NCBI RefSeq assembly: GCF_018614655.1
Contig: NZ_JAGGOG010000014.1
Coordinates: 62,001 to 126,000, forward strand
Reading direction: 5' to 3'
Length of the DNA stretch: 64,000 nt
Source: Pseudomonas fluorescens
GTDB taxonomy: Bacteria; Pseudomonadota; Gammaproteobacteria; Pseudomonadales; Pseudomonadaceae
Of this stretch, positions 56,186 through 64,000 are shown in pieces. The translations under genes were made by a program, and so were the position numbers. Below the pieces are notes generated by a model, which saw nothing but the letters and a program-made list of their open reading frames with translations, made no database searches and had not been told where the DNA came from. Position 1 is the stretch's first letter. Each line of letters begins with the position of its first letter.

Positions 56186-57972
56186 GACGATACCGCCTGT
56201 TCCTTGGCCTGTTCGTAGCCGCCCAGCGCCCACAGTCGGGCGTAGCGGCCTTTGCGGGCGAGCAGTTCGTGGTGACTTCCCTGCTCGCAGATCGTGCCGT
56301 TGTCGATCAGGATGATCTGGTCGGCGTGCATCACCGTATCGAGCCGGTGCGCGATCACCATCAAGGTGCGGCCCTGGGCAAATCGCGACAGCGCTTGCTG
56401 GAGCTTCACTTCATTCTCGGCATCGGCTGCCGCCGTGGCTTCGTCGAGCACCAACACTGGTGGATCCAGCAATACGGCGCGGGCGATACTCACGCGCTGC
56501 AACTCGCCGCCGGAAAGCTGCACATCCTCACCGATCACCGAGTCGTAACCGCGTGGCAAGGCGAGGATGCGCTCGTGAATATTGGCGGTGCGGGCGGCGT
56601 CTTCGATTTCCTGCTGGCTGGCCGAGGGGCGGCCCAGGGCGATGTTGTCGCGCAGGCTGGCATGGATAAGGCGTACTTCCTGCAGCACAAAGCCAATGCG
56701 CCGGTACAACTGCGCGCTCTCGATCTGCCTGAGGTCGACGCCACCCAGGGTGATGCGCCCTTCACTCGGGTCGAAGAAGCGCAGCAACAGGCGGGCCAGG
56801 GTCGATTTGCCGGAGCCGGAAGCACCGACAATCGCCGTCACCGTGCCAGGCTTGAGGGTGAAGCTGACGTCCTTGAGCACCGGGGTCTGGCCGTCGTAGC
56901 TATAGCCGAGTTGCTCGACACGAATTTCGGTATTGTCCGCCAGCGTCGGCGCGGCGCCCGCCAAGGTTTCCAGCACCGGTGTTTGCAGCAGGGTATGCAC
57001 GCGCTGGGCAGCGCCGGTGGCATTGTTCAAGTCGTGGGTGACGTAGCTCAGCAGCAGCAGTGGCGCGCAGATTCCCGGCGCCACCAAAGCGAAAGGCAAC
57101 ACCTCGACCGGCGTGATCCAGCCCAGGCTCACCCACAAAGTGCCAAACGCCAGCACCACGCCAAGTACCGCCACCGGGGCGATCATCGCGTGGGCGTTGG
57201 CCATCGCACTGACTAGCGGCCGGGTGAAATCGGTGAACGCCTCAGCGAAGCCATCGACCGCCTCGCGGTAGCTACCATGAGCCTTGCCCTCGACACCGAA
57301 GGCCTTGACCACGGGAATACCGTTGACGAACTCAACCACCGCGTTGTTGATGCGCGCCATGCCAGCACCAAATGACTGCATGTTCGCCCCGCTGGCCTTG
57401 GTGGCCCTGGAGAAGAACAGGAAAAACAGCGGGAACGGCAGCAGCGAGACAATCGCCATGCGCCAGTCCATGGCAAACAGATAGAGGATAGAGATAACAA
57501 TCGCGCCGATAGTGCGGCCCAGCGTGGTGAAGAAATGCGCGGTCAGGCTGTGCAGCGTGCCGATGTCATCCTGCATCGCTTGCTTGACTTCGCCCGACGC
57601 CCGGCTGGTAAACCATCCCAGCGGCACCTTGGCCAGTCGGCGGGTAATCGCCCGGCGCAAATGGCCGGTGATGTGATTGTCGGCCAGGTGCGCGACCATT
57701 TCACCCATCGAGATCAGCGTCATCCCCAGGAACAGGCAGGCCAGACTGATGATGACAACCCGCCAGACTTGATCCTGCATCTGGCCCCAGGCGGTAGCGA
57801 CGTCGGCCTGGCCCATCGCAAACTGTGCGATATGGGCGACGCCGGCCAGGGGCACCAGCGTCAGCATGGTGCCGATGGCGGCCAGTACCGCCGCGATAAT
57901 CAGTCGCCCACGTATGGGCCTGAGTACCTGGGATACCGAGCCAGTAGCGGCGGGTTCATCTTTAACACTCAT
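56179..57972 (-). CDS. ABC half-transporter, fused membrane and ATPase (YbtP/BarA-like)
   Basis: 597 aa from ATG 57972 (MSVKDEPAATGSVSQVLRPI) with AGGAG nine bases upstream; the longer frame to 58086 runs through the promoter block. Membrane domain 1-320, ATPase with Walker A VGASGSGKSTLARLLLRFFD, signature LSGGELQRVSIARAVLLDPP, Walker B VLVLDEATAAADAENEVKLQ. First gene of a six-gene minus-strand unit with the importer; a conserved ECF promoter block lies at 58060. Confidence 0.9.
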   Translation of the reverse strand: MSVKDEPAATGSVSQVLRPIRGRLIIAAVLAAIGTMLTLVPLAGVAHIAQFAMGQADVATAWGQMQDQVWRVVIISLACLFLGMTLISMGEMVAHLADNHITGHLRRAITRRLAKVPLGWFTSRASGEVKQAMQDDIGTLHSLTAHFFTTLGRTIGAIVISILYLFAMDWRMAIVSLLPFPLFFLFFSRATKASGANMQSFGAGMARINNAVVEFVNGIPVVKAFGVEGKAHGSYREAVDGFAEAFTDFTRPLVSAMANAHAMIAPVAVLGVVLAFGTLWVSLGWITPVEVLPFALVAPGICAPLLLLSYVTHDLNNATGAAQRVHTLLQTPVLETLAGAAPTLADNTEIRVEQLGYSYDGQTPVLKDVSFTLKPGTVTAIVGASGSGKSTLARLLLRFFDPSEGRITLGGVDLRQIESAQLYRRIGFVLQEVRLIHASLRDNIALGRPSASQQEIEDAARTANIHERILALPRGYDSVIGEDVQLSGGELQRVSIARAVLLDPPVLVLDEATAAADAENEVKLQQALSRFAQGRTLMVIAHRLDTVMHADQIILIDNGTICEQGSHHELLARKGRYARLWALGGYEQAKEQAVSSC

Positions 57973-58059
57973 GAGCTCTCCTGAATAACCACTGCAGGTA
58001 GCCTGAAGGCCAGCCTGACTTCCTTTGCGTTCGGGGTTTTGCGCGCTGCGTACCTTGTA

Positions 58060-58087
58060 TTCCGAACAGCAACACAAAATCCTCAAT
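58060..58087 (-). promoter_or_regulatory. Candidate ECF-sigma promoter of the transporter operon
   Basis: Minus strand ATTGAGGATTT-N9-GTTCGGAA, the same block and spacing as at 50652-50679. It lies about 90 bp upstream of the ABC half-transporter start. Two independent copies with equal spacing make a shared promoter likely. Confidence 0.6.
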
Positions 58088-58115
58088 CGAGACGTTCATT
58101 AATCGGTGAGGCAGT

Positions 58116-58634
58116 TCAAGGCCCGAGTCCGGGCACAAACGGGTAGCAGGCCCGCAGGCCAGCAGCGATGTATTTCTCGACGGAAGACACCGACACCTTC
58201 AGCTCGGCAGCAATGTCGCGGTGGCCCATGCCATGCAGCTTGCACAGCAGCAGCGCCTGGCGGGTCTTGGCGGGCTTGCTGTGCAACGCATCATCGATCT
58301 GCGTCAGCGTTTCAGTCATCAGGGCGCGTCGCTCCTCTGAAGGAGCCAGAGGTTCGGCCTGCAATTTGAGCGCCTCCAGATGGCAGGCCTCAAGACGACG
58401 GCGGCGATACAGGTCGATCACCATGCCTTTGGCGATTTGGGTCAGGTGGCAGCGAGAATCCTCGGTGGAGGGAACCCGGCCCTTCTTGATGAGGTTGAGA
58501 TAGACGTCGTGGGCGAGATCGGCAGCATCGACCGAGTTGCCCAACTTGCGGCGCAACAGGCTGCACAGCCAACCATGATGGTCGACATACAACTTTTCAA
58601 ATTGCTGCCTGGACGCGAACGCTCCGTTGTCCAC
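58116..58634 (-). CDS. ECF RNA polymerase sigma factor (FecI-like)
   Basis: 172 aa from GTG 58634 with AGGAGAGG upstream. Region 2: YVDHHGWLCSLLRRKLGNSV and DAADLAHDVYLNLIKKGR; region 4: KTRQALLLCKLHGMGHRDIA and LKVSVSSVEKYIAAGLRACY. It is of the iron-starvation sigma type. No FecR-like anti-sigma gene is adjacent, and the local receptor lacks a signalling domain, so it may be controlled by Fur directly. It probably recognises the two 28-bp blocks. Confidence 0.9.
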   Translation of the reverse strand: MDNGAFASRQQFEKLYVDHHGWLCSLLRRKLGNSVDAADLAHDVYLNLIKKGRVPSTEDSRCHLTQIAKGMVIDLYRRRRLEACHLEALKLQAEPLAPSEERRALMTETLTQIDDALHSKPAKTRQALLLCKLHGMGHRDIAAELKVSVSSVEKYIAAGLRACYPFVPGLGP

Positions 58635-58688
58635 AACACCTCTCCTGAGACGGTGACATTCGCGATCAGCTTTTGACTAATGCGAATA

Positions 58689-58707
58689 GGTATGATTATT
58701 ATTTAAC
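58689..58707. promoter_or_regulatory. Fur-box-like site between sigma and NRPS genes
   Basis: The minus strand TTAAATAATAATCATACCT matches most of the Fur consensus core (AATAATCAT). It lies in the 229-bp divergent region upstream of both the sigma factor and the NRPS gene. Iron repression of both is inferred. Confidence 0.45.
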
Positions 58708-58863
58708 ATCATACGGCGTTCATAGAGCCCCTGCAATGCGACCTGCTTGCACCGTCTCTGATGCCTGGATTTCTGGGCGTTACAGCAGACCGAGGATCGG
58801 TCTGCCGGCACTTGGTGCCATCTCTACTTCTTACTGTTCAGTTTGATAAGGCGGGAAATTTCC

Positions 58864-61032
58864 ATGATGGAACTCAATCCAGATTCGTTACCGAAACTGT
58901 CTGTCAGCGGTGACGAAGAGCATTTCTGGCTCTTGCAGCAGCAATACCCCGAACGCACGCTCAAACACTTCAGCGCCTGGCGGTTCGACGCCGACATCGA
59001 CCTTTCAAGGCTCGAACTGGCAATCAAGAGCGTCATCGAAACACTGCCCGATCTGAATGCGCGCTATCAATTCAACGACGACGGCGAAGTGCACAAAGTG
59101 CACGCCAATGACTGGCAGTCTTGCGTTGAAATCATGCGCTCACACTCCGACGCTGAAGCCACCGAGCAATTGCTTTCGCAGCAAGTGGCACCGTGGGATG
59201 CGCAAAGCCAGCCGCCGTTCAAGGCACTGATTATTCAAACCGGGAACAACGTTATTCTCGGCTTCGTACTCCACCAGATCCTCGACCAGACCTGCCAGGA
59301 AGACAACCTGTATTGCCGGGTCTTGAGCGCCTATGTAGGCCACTCGGCCAGCGATACGCCCTGGTTGCGCCGCCAGGCGGATGGCGAGGCTCTATCGCCA
59401 CCGACCAGTGCGCCCAGCACCCAGCCTGCGGCCAACCACAGTGAAGTCGCAGCGATTATTCTTGGCGAGTTCCGAGGAGCCCTGGCAGAGCCCGACATGC
59501 AACCCACCGATGACTTCTTTGATTTTGGCGGTCACTCTCTGCTGGCCACCCGCATCATCGGCAAGCTGTTGAGCAGCCATGGCATCGAAGTCCAGTTCAA
59601 TGACTTTTTCAGCGCGCCGTCGGCAGCCGCCCTGGCATCGCGCGCCCACGCCATCGCGCAAAACGATGCAACCGCTTCTGCTGCGGGCCTGCCGCAAAAC
59701 GTGCAAAAAGCGCCTTTCGCACTGGCCCAGGCCTCCCTCGGGCGGGCTTACGTAGCCTTTGAGTTCGGGACGATTTTCAACCTGCCGTTTGCCCTGGACT
59801 TCCTCGACAAGGTAGATGAAGCGCTGTTCGAGCAAGCCTTCAGCGACCTGCTCAAACGCCACGCCAGCCTGCGATCAACCTTCCACTTCGAGAACAATGA
59901 CGCCTACCAGCAGATCGTACCGGTCACACAACTGTCCGACTACAAGTGGTTCTGGCCAAGCCATGAAAGCCAGGGTGCGACACTGAAAAGTGAAGCCACT
60001 TATCAGTTCGACCTGACCCGCGAGCTGCCCCTCAGGGTTCGCTTCATTTACGACGCGCAACGCCAGCGCCAAACCCTGTCATTGCTGGTCCATCACATGG
60101 CCATTGATGAATGGTCGCTCAACGTCATGATGGAAGAGTTGGCTCAAGCCTACCTCGCCCGTGCCGCCGACAAAGCACCCACCTGGGAAGCGCCTGCACC
60201 GTCATTTCATGAGTTCGCCTTGCGAGAACAGGCCACCGGCATTAATCAGAAGCATCTCGACTACTGGACAAGCATGCTGCGCGATGCAACCCGCGGCCTG
60301 ACGCTGCCCTCCCCTGACCATCAGGCCAGCGTGCCGGCCAACGAAGTATCGACGAAGGCGCAGTGGTTCGAAATCAAGCCCGACCAGGACCTCACCGATA
60401 GCCTGTATGCCTTCGCCAGACGGAATAACTCGTCGCTGTTCGGCGTGGTCTATACGGCCATTGCGTTGTCCCTGCATAAGCTCGGTGACTTGAAGGACCT
60501 GGTGATCGGCACGTCCGCCTCCGGCCGAACCGACCCCGGGTTTTACGAGACGGTGGGTTACTTCACCACGATGGTGGCGCATCGGGTGCAGTTCGATCCT
60601 CAGCAGGCCGTTGGCGCACTGATTGAAAACGTCACCCGCTTGATCAATGACTCCATGGCTTATGCCGATGTACCGATGGAGCAGATCCAGCAAGCCCTGG
60701 GCATGACGGCGGCAGACGGTCTGCTGTTCGACGTGTACATCCAGATTCACGCCAACAACGCCTTGAACGGGGCCTTGAGCACGCCTGACGCCGGGACGAT
60801 CCGTTACCGGCAGATTGACCCGGACAAGAACCAGTCGATGTTCGGCATTCAGTTCGAGATCATGGAGAACATGATCGACGGCAAACGCTCACTGCGCCTG
60901 GTCATCACTTACCGTTCGGACCGCTACAGCGCAGAACAGATGGCACGCCTCAGCGCTACGATTGATCAGGTGTTCGCGTTGTTCACGACGCCCGCTGCAG
61001 CCGGCATCGTCCTGGACCATATCCGCACATAA
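58864..61032 (+). CDS. NRPS carrier-condensation protein (AngM/BasB-like)
   Basis: 722 aa from ATG 58864 (MMELNPDSLPKLSVSGDEEH). Residues 1-180 look like a partial, degenerate condensation lobe, with HQILDQT where an active domain has HHxxxDG. Residues 195-265 are a carrier domain with DFFDFGGHSLLATR, Ser225 for phosphopantetheine. Residues 285-720 are a complete condensation domain with LLVHHMAIDEWS (His410-His411, Asp415). Two such residues, Ser and His, lie at nearly the same positions in AngM of the anguibactin system, from memory. It probably joins a carrier-bound acyl chain to a soluble amine. Confidence 0.85.
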   Translation: MMELNPDSLPKLSVSGDEEHFWLLQQQYPERTLKHFSAWRFDADIDLSRLELAIKSVIETLPDLNARYQFNDDGEVHKVHANDWQSCVEIMRSHSDAEATEQLLSQQVAPWDAQSQPPFKALIIQTGNNVILGFVLHQILDQTCQEDNLYCRVLSAYVGHSASDTPWLRRQADGEALSPPTSAPSTQPAANHSEVAAIILGEFRGALAEPDMQPTDDFFDFGGHSLLATRIIGKLLSSHGIEVQFNDFFSAPSAAALASRAHAIAQNDATASAAGLPQNVQKAPFALAQASLGRAYVAFEFGTIFNLPFALDFLDKVDEALFEQAFSDLLKRHASLRSTFHFENNDAYQQIVPVTQLSDYKWFWPSHESQGATLKSEATYQFDLTRELPLRVRFIYDAQRQRQTLSLLVHHMAIDEWSLNVMMEELAQAYLARAADKAPTWEAPAPSFHEFALREQATGINQKHLDYWTSMLRDATRGLTLPSPDHQASVPANEVSTKAQWFEIKPDQDLTDSLYAFARRNNSSLFGVVYTAIALSLHKLGDLKDLVIGTSASGRTDPGFYETVGYFTTMVAHRVQFDPQQAVGALIENVTRLINDSMAYADVPMEQIQQALGMTAADGLLFDVYIQIHANNALNGALSTPDAGTIRYRQIDPDKNQSMFGIQFEIMENMIDGKRSLRLVITYRSDRYSAEQMARLSATIDQVFALFTTPAAAGIVLDHIRT

Positions 61033-61040
61033 CCCTCGGT

Positions 61041-61070
61041 CAGGGTCTTGGTAACGCTACCAAGACCCTG
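61041..61070. terminator. Perfect hairpin between convergent NRPS and hydroxylase genes
   Basis: CAGGGTCTTGGTA (61041-61053) and TACCAAGACCCTG (61058-61070) around ACGC, a perfect 13-bp stem. It sits between the ends of the two convergent genes. No long T-run follows either way, so it may serve as a bidirectional terminator or RNA stabiliser. Confidence 0.6.
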
Positions 61071-61080
61071 CACCTCGACT

Positions 61081-62400
61081 CTATGCCTCATGCATCCCGT
61101 AGCGCTGGAACGATGAGCGCTTGGGCAAGCGATAGTGCGGTCGGCCGAGCAACTGGTTGGCAATCGTCGCATTGCGAATGGCCGCAATCCCCAGGTCCGG
61201 CGAACCAACGCCATGCTGGAAGATCTCCGCGTTCTGCACAAAGATACGGCCCGTGCCGCCATCGCAGCGGCGCGCCGTGAAATCCTCCTGGACGATACAG
61301 TCGCCGTATTCATCGGTTTCAAGCACGGCGCCCTTGAGCCTCTCAAACCACTGCGGCCAGGCATGCCCGTACCCCGTCGCCGCCACAATGGCATCAGCTT
61401 CAAGTGTGCTGGTCTGGTCCAGTTCACGGTGCCGGTAGGCGATTCGCAGCGTGCCGTCGATATCCTCCACGGTCTCGACCTCACAGTTGGAAAGCAACGT
61501 CAGGCCTGGATCAGCGCCGCCAATCGAACGTTCGTAGATCAGGTCGTAGATATCGGCGATGGTCGAAAAACTGATGCCCTTGTACAGCAATCCTTGCCCC
61601 GCAACGATGTCGCGGCGGCGCTCCCTCGGAATGCTATGGAAGTACTCCATGTAGGACGGTGTGAAACATTCCTGCCCCAATTTCGAATACTCCATGGGAT
61701 GGAAGCCCGGTGAGCGCGTGATCCAGCGAATCGACGCACCCGCCGCGATACGCTCGGGCGTCAGCTCGTTGAACAATGCCAACACGCATTCCGCCGCACT
61801 TTGGCCGGAACCAATGACCGTGACCCGTTGGCATTTCGACAACTGTTCCTGGCGCTTGCCGAACTCCGCTGAATGCATGACCGGCGCAGTGCTCTTGACC
61901 TGTGCCCACTGAGGTAGCAGCGGCACAGTGCCGACGCCAATCGCCAGGTCCCGACTGTAGTAATGACGCTTGAAGCCTGACACTGACTGGCTTTCAATCA
62001 GGAATCGGTCAGCGCGGGTGTCATACGTCACATCACAGATGTCCTCGCCGAAATGGCAGGCTGGCAGCTGCTGAGACGCCCAGCGACAGTAATGGTCGTA
62101 CTCGCGGCGAGGCACCTGAAAGTTCTCGTAGTAATAGAACGGGTACAGGCGATCGTGCTGATGCAGGTAGTTCAGATAACTCAGTTGATGCGTGGGGTCC
62201 GCCATCGTCACCAGGTCCGCCAGAAACGGAACCTGGAGCGTTGTGCCGGGCAACAGAAGCCCTTCGTGCCAGCGAAACTCCGCTTTGCGGTCCAGGAAAA
62301 CACCGGTCACGCCAGGATGCCTGGACAGTAATGCGGCCAACCCCAGATTAAAGGGGCCTATGCCAACGCCGGCAATATCAACATTGGGTATATCCATCAT
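61081..62400 (-). CDS. FAD-dependent N-hydroxylating monooxygenase (IucD/BasC-like)
   Basis: 439 aa from ATG 62400. FAD site IAGVGIGPFNLGLAALLSRH near residue 12; NADPH site VTVIGSGQSAAECVLALFNE near residue 200; C-terminal AIVAATGYGHAWPQWF. The family N-hydroxylates the side-chain amine of lysine or ornithine, or (AngU/BasC) histamine. Which one cannot be told; the neighbouring AngM-like protein favours a free amine such as N-hydroxyhistamine. It is transcribed after the adenylation protein at 62490. Confidence 0.88.
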   Translation of the reverse strand: MMDIPNVDIAGVGIGPFNLGLAALLSRHPGVTGVFLDRKAEFRWHEGLLLPGTTLQVPFLADLVTMADPTHQLSYLNYLHQHDRLYPFYYYENFQVPRREYDHYCRWASQQLPACHFGEDICDVTYDTRADRFLIESQSVSGFKRHYYSRDLAIGVGTVPLLPQWAQVKSTAPVMHSAEFGKRQEQLSKCQRVTVIGSGQSAAECVLALFNELTPERIAAGASIRWITRSPGFHPMEYSKLGQECFTPSYMEYFHSIPRERRRDIVAGQGLLYKGISFSTIADIYDLIYERSIGGADPGLTLLSNCEVETVEDIDGTLRIAYRHRELDQTSTLEADAIVAATGYGHAWPQWFERLKGAVLETDEYGDCIVQEDFTARRCDGGTGRIFVQNAEIFQHGVGSPDLGIAAIRNATIANQLLGRPHYRLPKRSSFQRYGMHEA

Positions 62401-62434
62401 CCGATCCATCTCCCTAAGCACTGCTGTTTGGGTA

Positions 62435-62464
62435 GCAGTGGCACGCCCTCAGGCGCGCCACTGC
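62435..62464. other. Hairpin between adenylation and N-hydroxylase genes
   Basis: GCAGTGGC..GCC and GGC..GCCACTGC arms within 62435-62464, an 8-bp core plus extension. It lies in the 89-bp gap between two genes in one direction and may adjust expression or processing; there is no T-run. Confidence 0.45.
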
Positions 62465-62489
62465 GCTCATATCAAAATCCATTACCGGC

Positions 62490-64000
62490 TCACGAACCCT
62501 CGGCCATGAGCAGGCGTTCAACGTCTTGTGCATTGCGGCAGCGCAGGAGCTGCCCAGGTGAAAGCACCACCGAGAAATCCTCCTGAACCCGTGCCGAGAT
62601 CGCCTTCAAATGCTGGGGACGTAACCCCAGGCTGATGAAGTCCACTGCGTCATTCGCCCCGTCCGCCAGCGGTCGCCCCAGTACGTTCAAGTAGATATCC
62701 AGTACCTTGTTGCGTGGGGTCGACTGGTTCATCACGACGGGTTCGGCTGCGTCATTTGCCGGAGCGGTCAGCAGGCTGCGGGCCCGCTGGCGATCAGGCT
62801 TGCCGTTTTGCGACAGCGGTAATTCGTCCACCTTCAGGAACCGCGTGGGCACATGGGAGTGCGGCAGGTGCTGGCGGGCGTAGTTGCGTAACTCGGACGC
62901 GGTCAGCTCTGCCCCGCCTTGCTGGCTGACATACAGCGCACCGATGCAGACTTCGCCTTGGCGCTGCTCGCCATAATCCACGACCAGCACGTGCCTGACT
63001 GACGAATGATTGATCAGCTCTATCTCGATATCCGGAAGCGATACCCGCACACCGCGAACTTTCACATAGCCATTTATCCGACTGTCGAAGATCAAGGTAC
63101 CGTCGCGGCGGTAGCGCCCGCAGTCGCCGGTGCGGAAGGCCCGAACGGCTTGGCCATGCTCATCACTGACCGTCACGAATTCGCTTTGTGTCAGCTCGCC
63201 GTTTTCGAGGTACCCCAGCGCGAGATTGACGCCAGCCGTGTGAATTCGGCCAACAACGCCCGCCGGGCAATGCTCGCCTTGTGAGCCAAGGACGAAGTAG
63301 CTGTTACCGGGCAGCGGCCTTCCATAGGGGATCAGCGCACGGTCATCCGCCACGATGTCGTGCCAGATACTCCAGATGGTGGTCTCCGTCGGCCCGCCCA
63401 GGGAAATCAACCGAGCCGACGGCAGCAGCGCGCGCAACTCGGCAATTACAGCCGGCTTGATGTAATCGCCGCCCTGGGCAATCAGGCGCAGGCTCTTCAG
63501 GTCACGGGTGGTGCGGCAAGAAAGGAGCATCTCCAGAATGGCGGGCACCGAACACCACAACGTCACTTGATGCCGGGCAATCAACTGGTTCCAGCGCACC
63601 GCATCCTTTTCCTCACCCACACCCGGCAGCACCAGTGTCGCCCCCGCCGTCAGGCATCCCAAGACGTCGAACACCGACATGTCATGGTGCAGCGGGGTTA
63701 CGGACATGAACACATCACGCTCGGTCACGGCCCAGTGCTCAAGGGTACTGCCGATGACGTTGGCAGTGGCTCGGTTGCTCAGGACCACACATTTTGGCTT
63801 GCCGGTGGTGCCCGAGGTATAGAGGTAATAGGCCGGGGCGTCGCTTAACGACAGGTCATCCAGCGCGGGCGGAACCTGGGCTCGCACAGCCAACAGCTCA
63901 GCCGGTGTTGCCGCGGGATATTCGACAGACTCATGCTGGGCAATCACTGCCAGATCGGGCCGGCAGTTTTCCAGCAGGTAATGCAACCGCTCGGCTGGCG
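62490..64000 (-). CDS. NRPS adenylation protein with serine-less carrier domain (5' end off window)
   Basis: 503 visible codons; the frame stays open to the right edge ([15 protein letters not shown]), so the N-terminus is missing. Adenylation motifs: [20 protein letters not shown] (A3), [15 protein letters not shown] (A5), [12 protein letters not shown] (A8-like), [13 protein letters not shown] (A10, Lys present). The carrier part has [13 protein letters not shown] where a functional carrier has LGGxSL, so the phosphopantetheine Ser is replaced by Pro. AngR of the anguibactin system also lacks this Ser, from memory. The adenylated amino acid is unknown. Confidence 0.85.
   Translation of the reverse strand, partial: PAERLHYLLENCRPDLAVIAQHESVEYPAATPAELLAVRAQVPPALDDLSLSDAPAYYLYTSGTTGKPKCVVLSNRATANVIGSTLEHWAVTERDVFMSVTPLHHDMSVFDVLGCLTAGATLVLPGVGEEKDAVRWNQLIARHQVTLWCSVPAILEMLLSCRTTRDLKSLRLIAQGGDYIKPAVIAELRALLPSARLISLGGPTETTIWSIWHDIVADDRALIPYGRPLPGNSYFVLGSQGEHCPAGVVGRIHTAGVNLALGYLENGELTQSEFVTVSDEHGQAVRAFRTGDCGRYRRDGTLIFDSRINGYVKVRGVRVSLPDIEIELINHSSVRHVLVVDYGEQRQGEVCIGALYVSQQGGAELTASELRNYARQHLPHSHVPTRFLKVDELPLSQNGKPDRQRARSLLTAPANDAAEPVVMNQSTPRNKVLDIYLNVLGRPLADGANDAVDFISLGLRPQHLKAISARVQEDFSVVLSPGQLLRCRNAQDVERLLMAEGS

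Overview
The window reads as chromosome from a fluorescent Pseudomonas (P. fluorescens group). Evidence: the gene content and order around leuCD, gltX, uvrB and an aromatic aminotransferase, a Glu/Ala tRNA cluster, Pseudomonas-type REP/REPIN palindromes, and small lineage families (DUF6124, DUF2986, DUF1289). Coding is dense and GC-rich, except for an AT-rich island at about 7.3-8.9 kb.

Layout. (1) 1-7.2 kb: a methyltransferase cut by the left edge, leuD-leuC, a divergent LysR regulator and a large PAS-GGDEF-EAL protein. (2) 7.3-8.9 kb: an AT-rich two-gene island; one protein looks like a papain-fold cysteine protease behind a proline-rich linker. (3) 9.3-18.4 kb: dusC, thioesterase, hydrolase and TetR in one direction, a duplicated tRNA-Glu/tRNA-Ala pair, gltX, uvrB and an aromatic aminotransferase. 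(4) 18.4-27.1 kb: small genes, REPINs, gene remnants, a LysR/RidA pair, an MHS-family MFS transporter, a racemase-like protein and a DCC protein. (5) 27.2-32.5 kb: a polar amino-acid ABC importer whose operon includes an M14-type deacylase, followed by an RpiR regulator. (6) 32.5-48.1 kb: mixed accessory genes: acetyltransferases, a Coq7 homologue, HxlR/NmrA, TrmK, bestrophin, MFS/TetR, LysR, ArsR-rhodanese with DUF2938, YghU, Mug and two DUF2157 proteins. (7) 48.3-64.0 kb: an iron/siderophore locus that runs off the right edge.

The siderophore locus is the most interesting part. It holds a TonB receptor, a FatB/CeuE-type ferric-siderophore ABC importer (lipoprotein, ATPase, two permeases), two YbtP/YbtQ-like ABC half-transporters, an ECF sigma factor, an AngM/BasB-like carrier-condensation NRPS protein, an IucD/BasC-like N-hydroxylase, and a partial adenylation protein whose carrier domain lacks its serine. 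This set resembles the anguibactin/acinetobactin/pseudomonine type of assembly line (hydroxamate built from an N-hydroxylated amine). Two 28-bp blocks with the same spacing, upstream of the receptor and of the first ABC half-transporter, look like promoters for the local ECF sigma factor. Fur-box-like sites lie beside the receptor promoter and between the sigma and NRPS genes. The product cannot be named because the adenylation, aryl-acid and any decarboxylase genes lie beyond the window or are incomplete.
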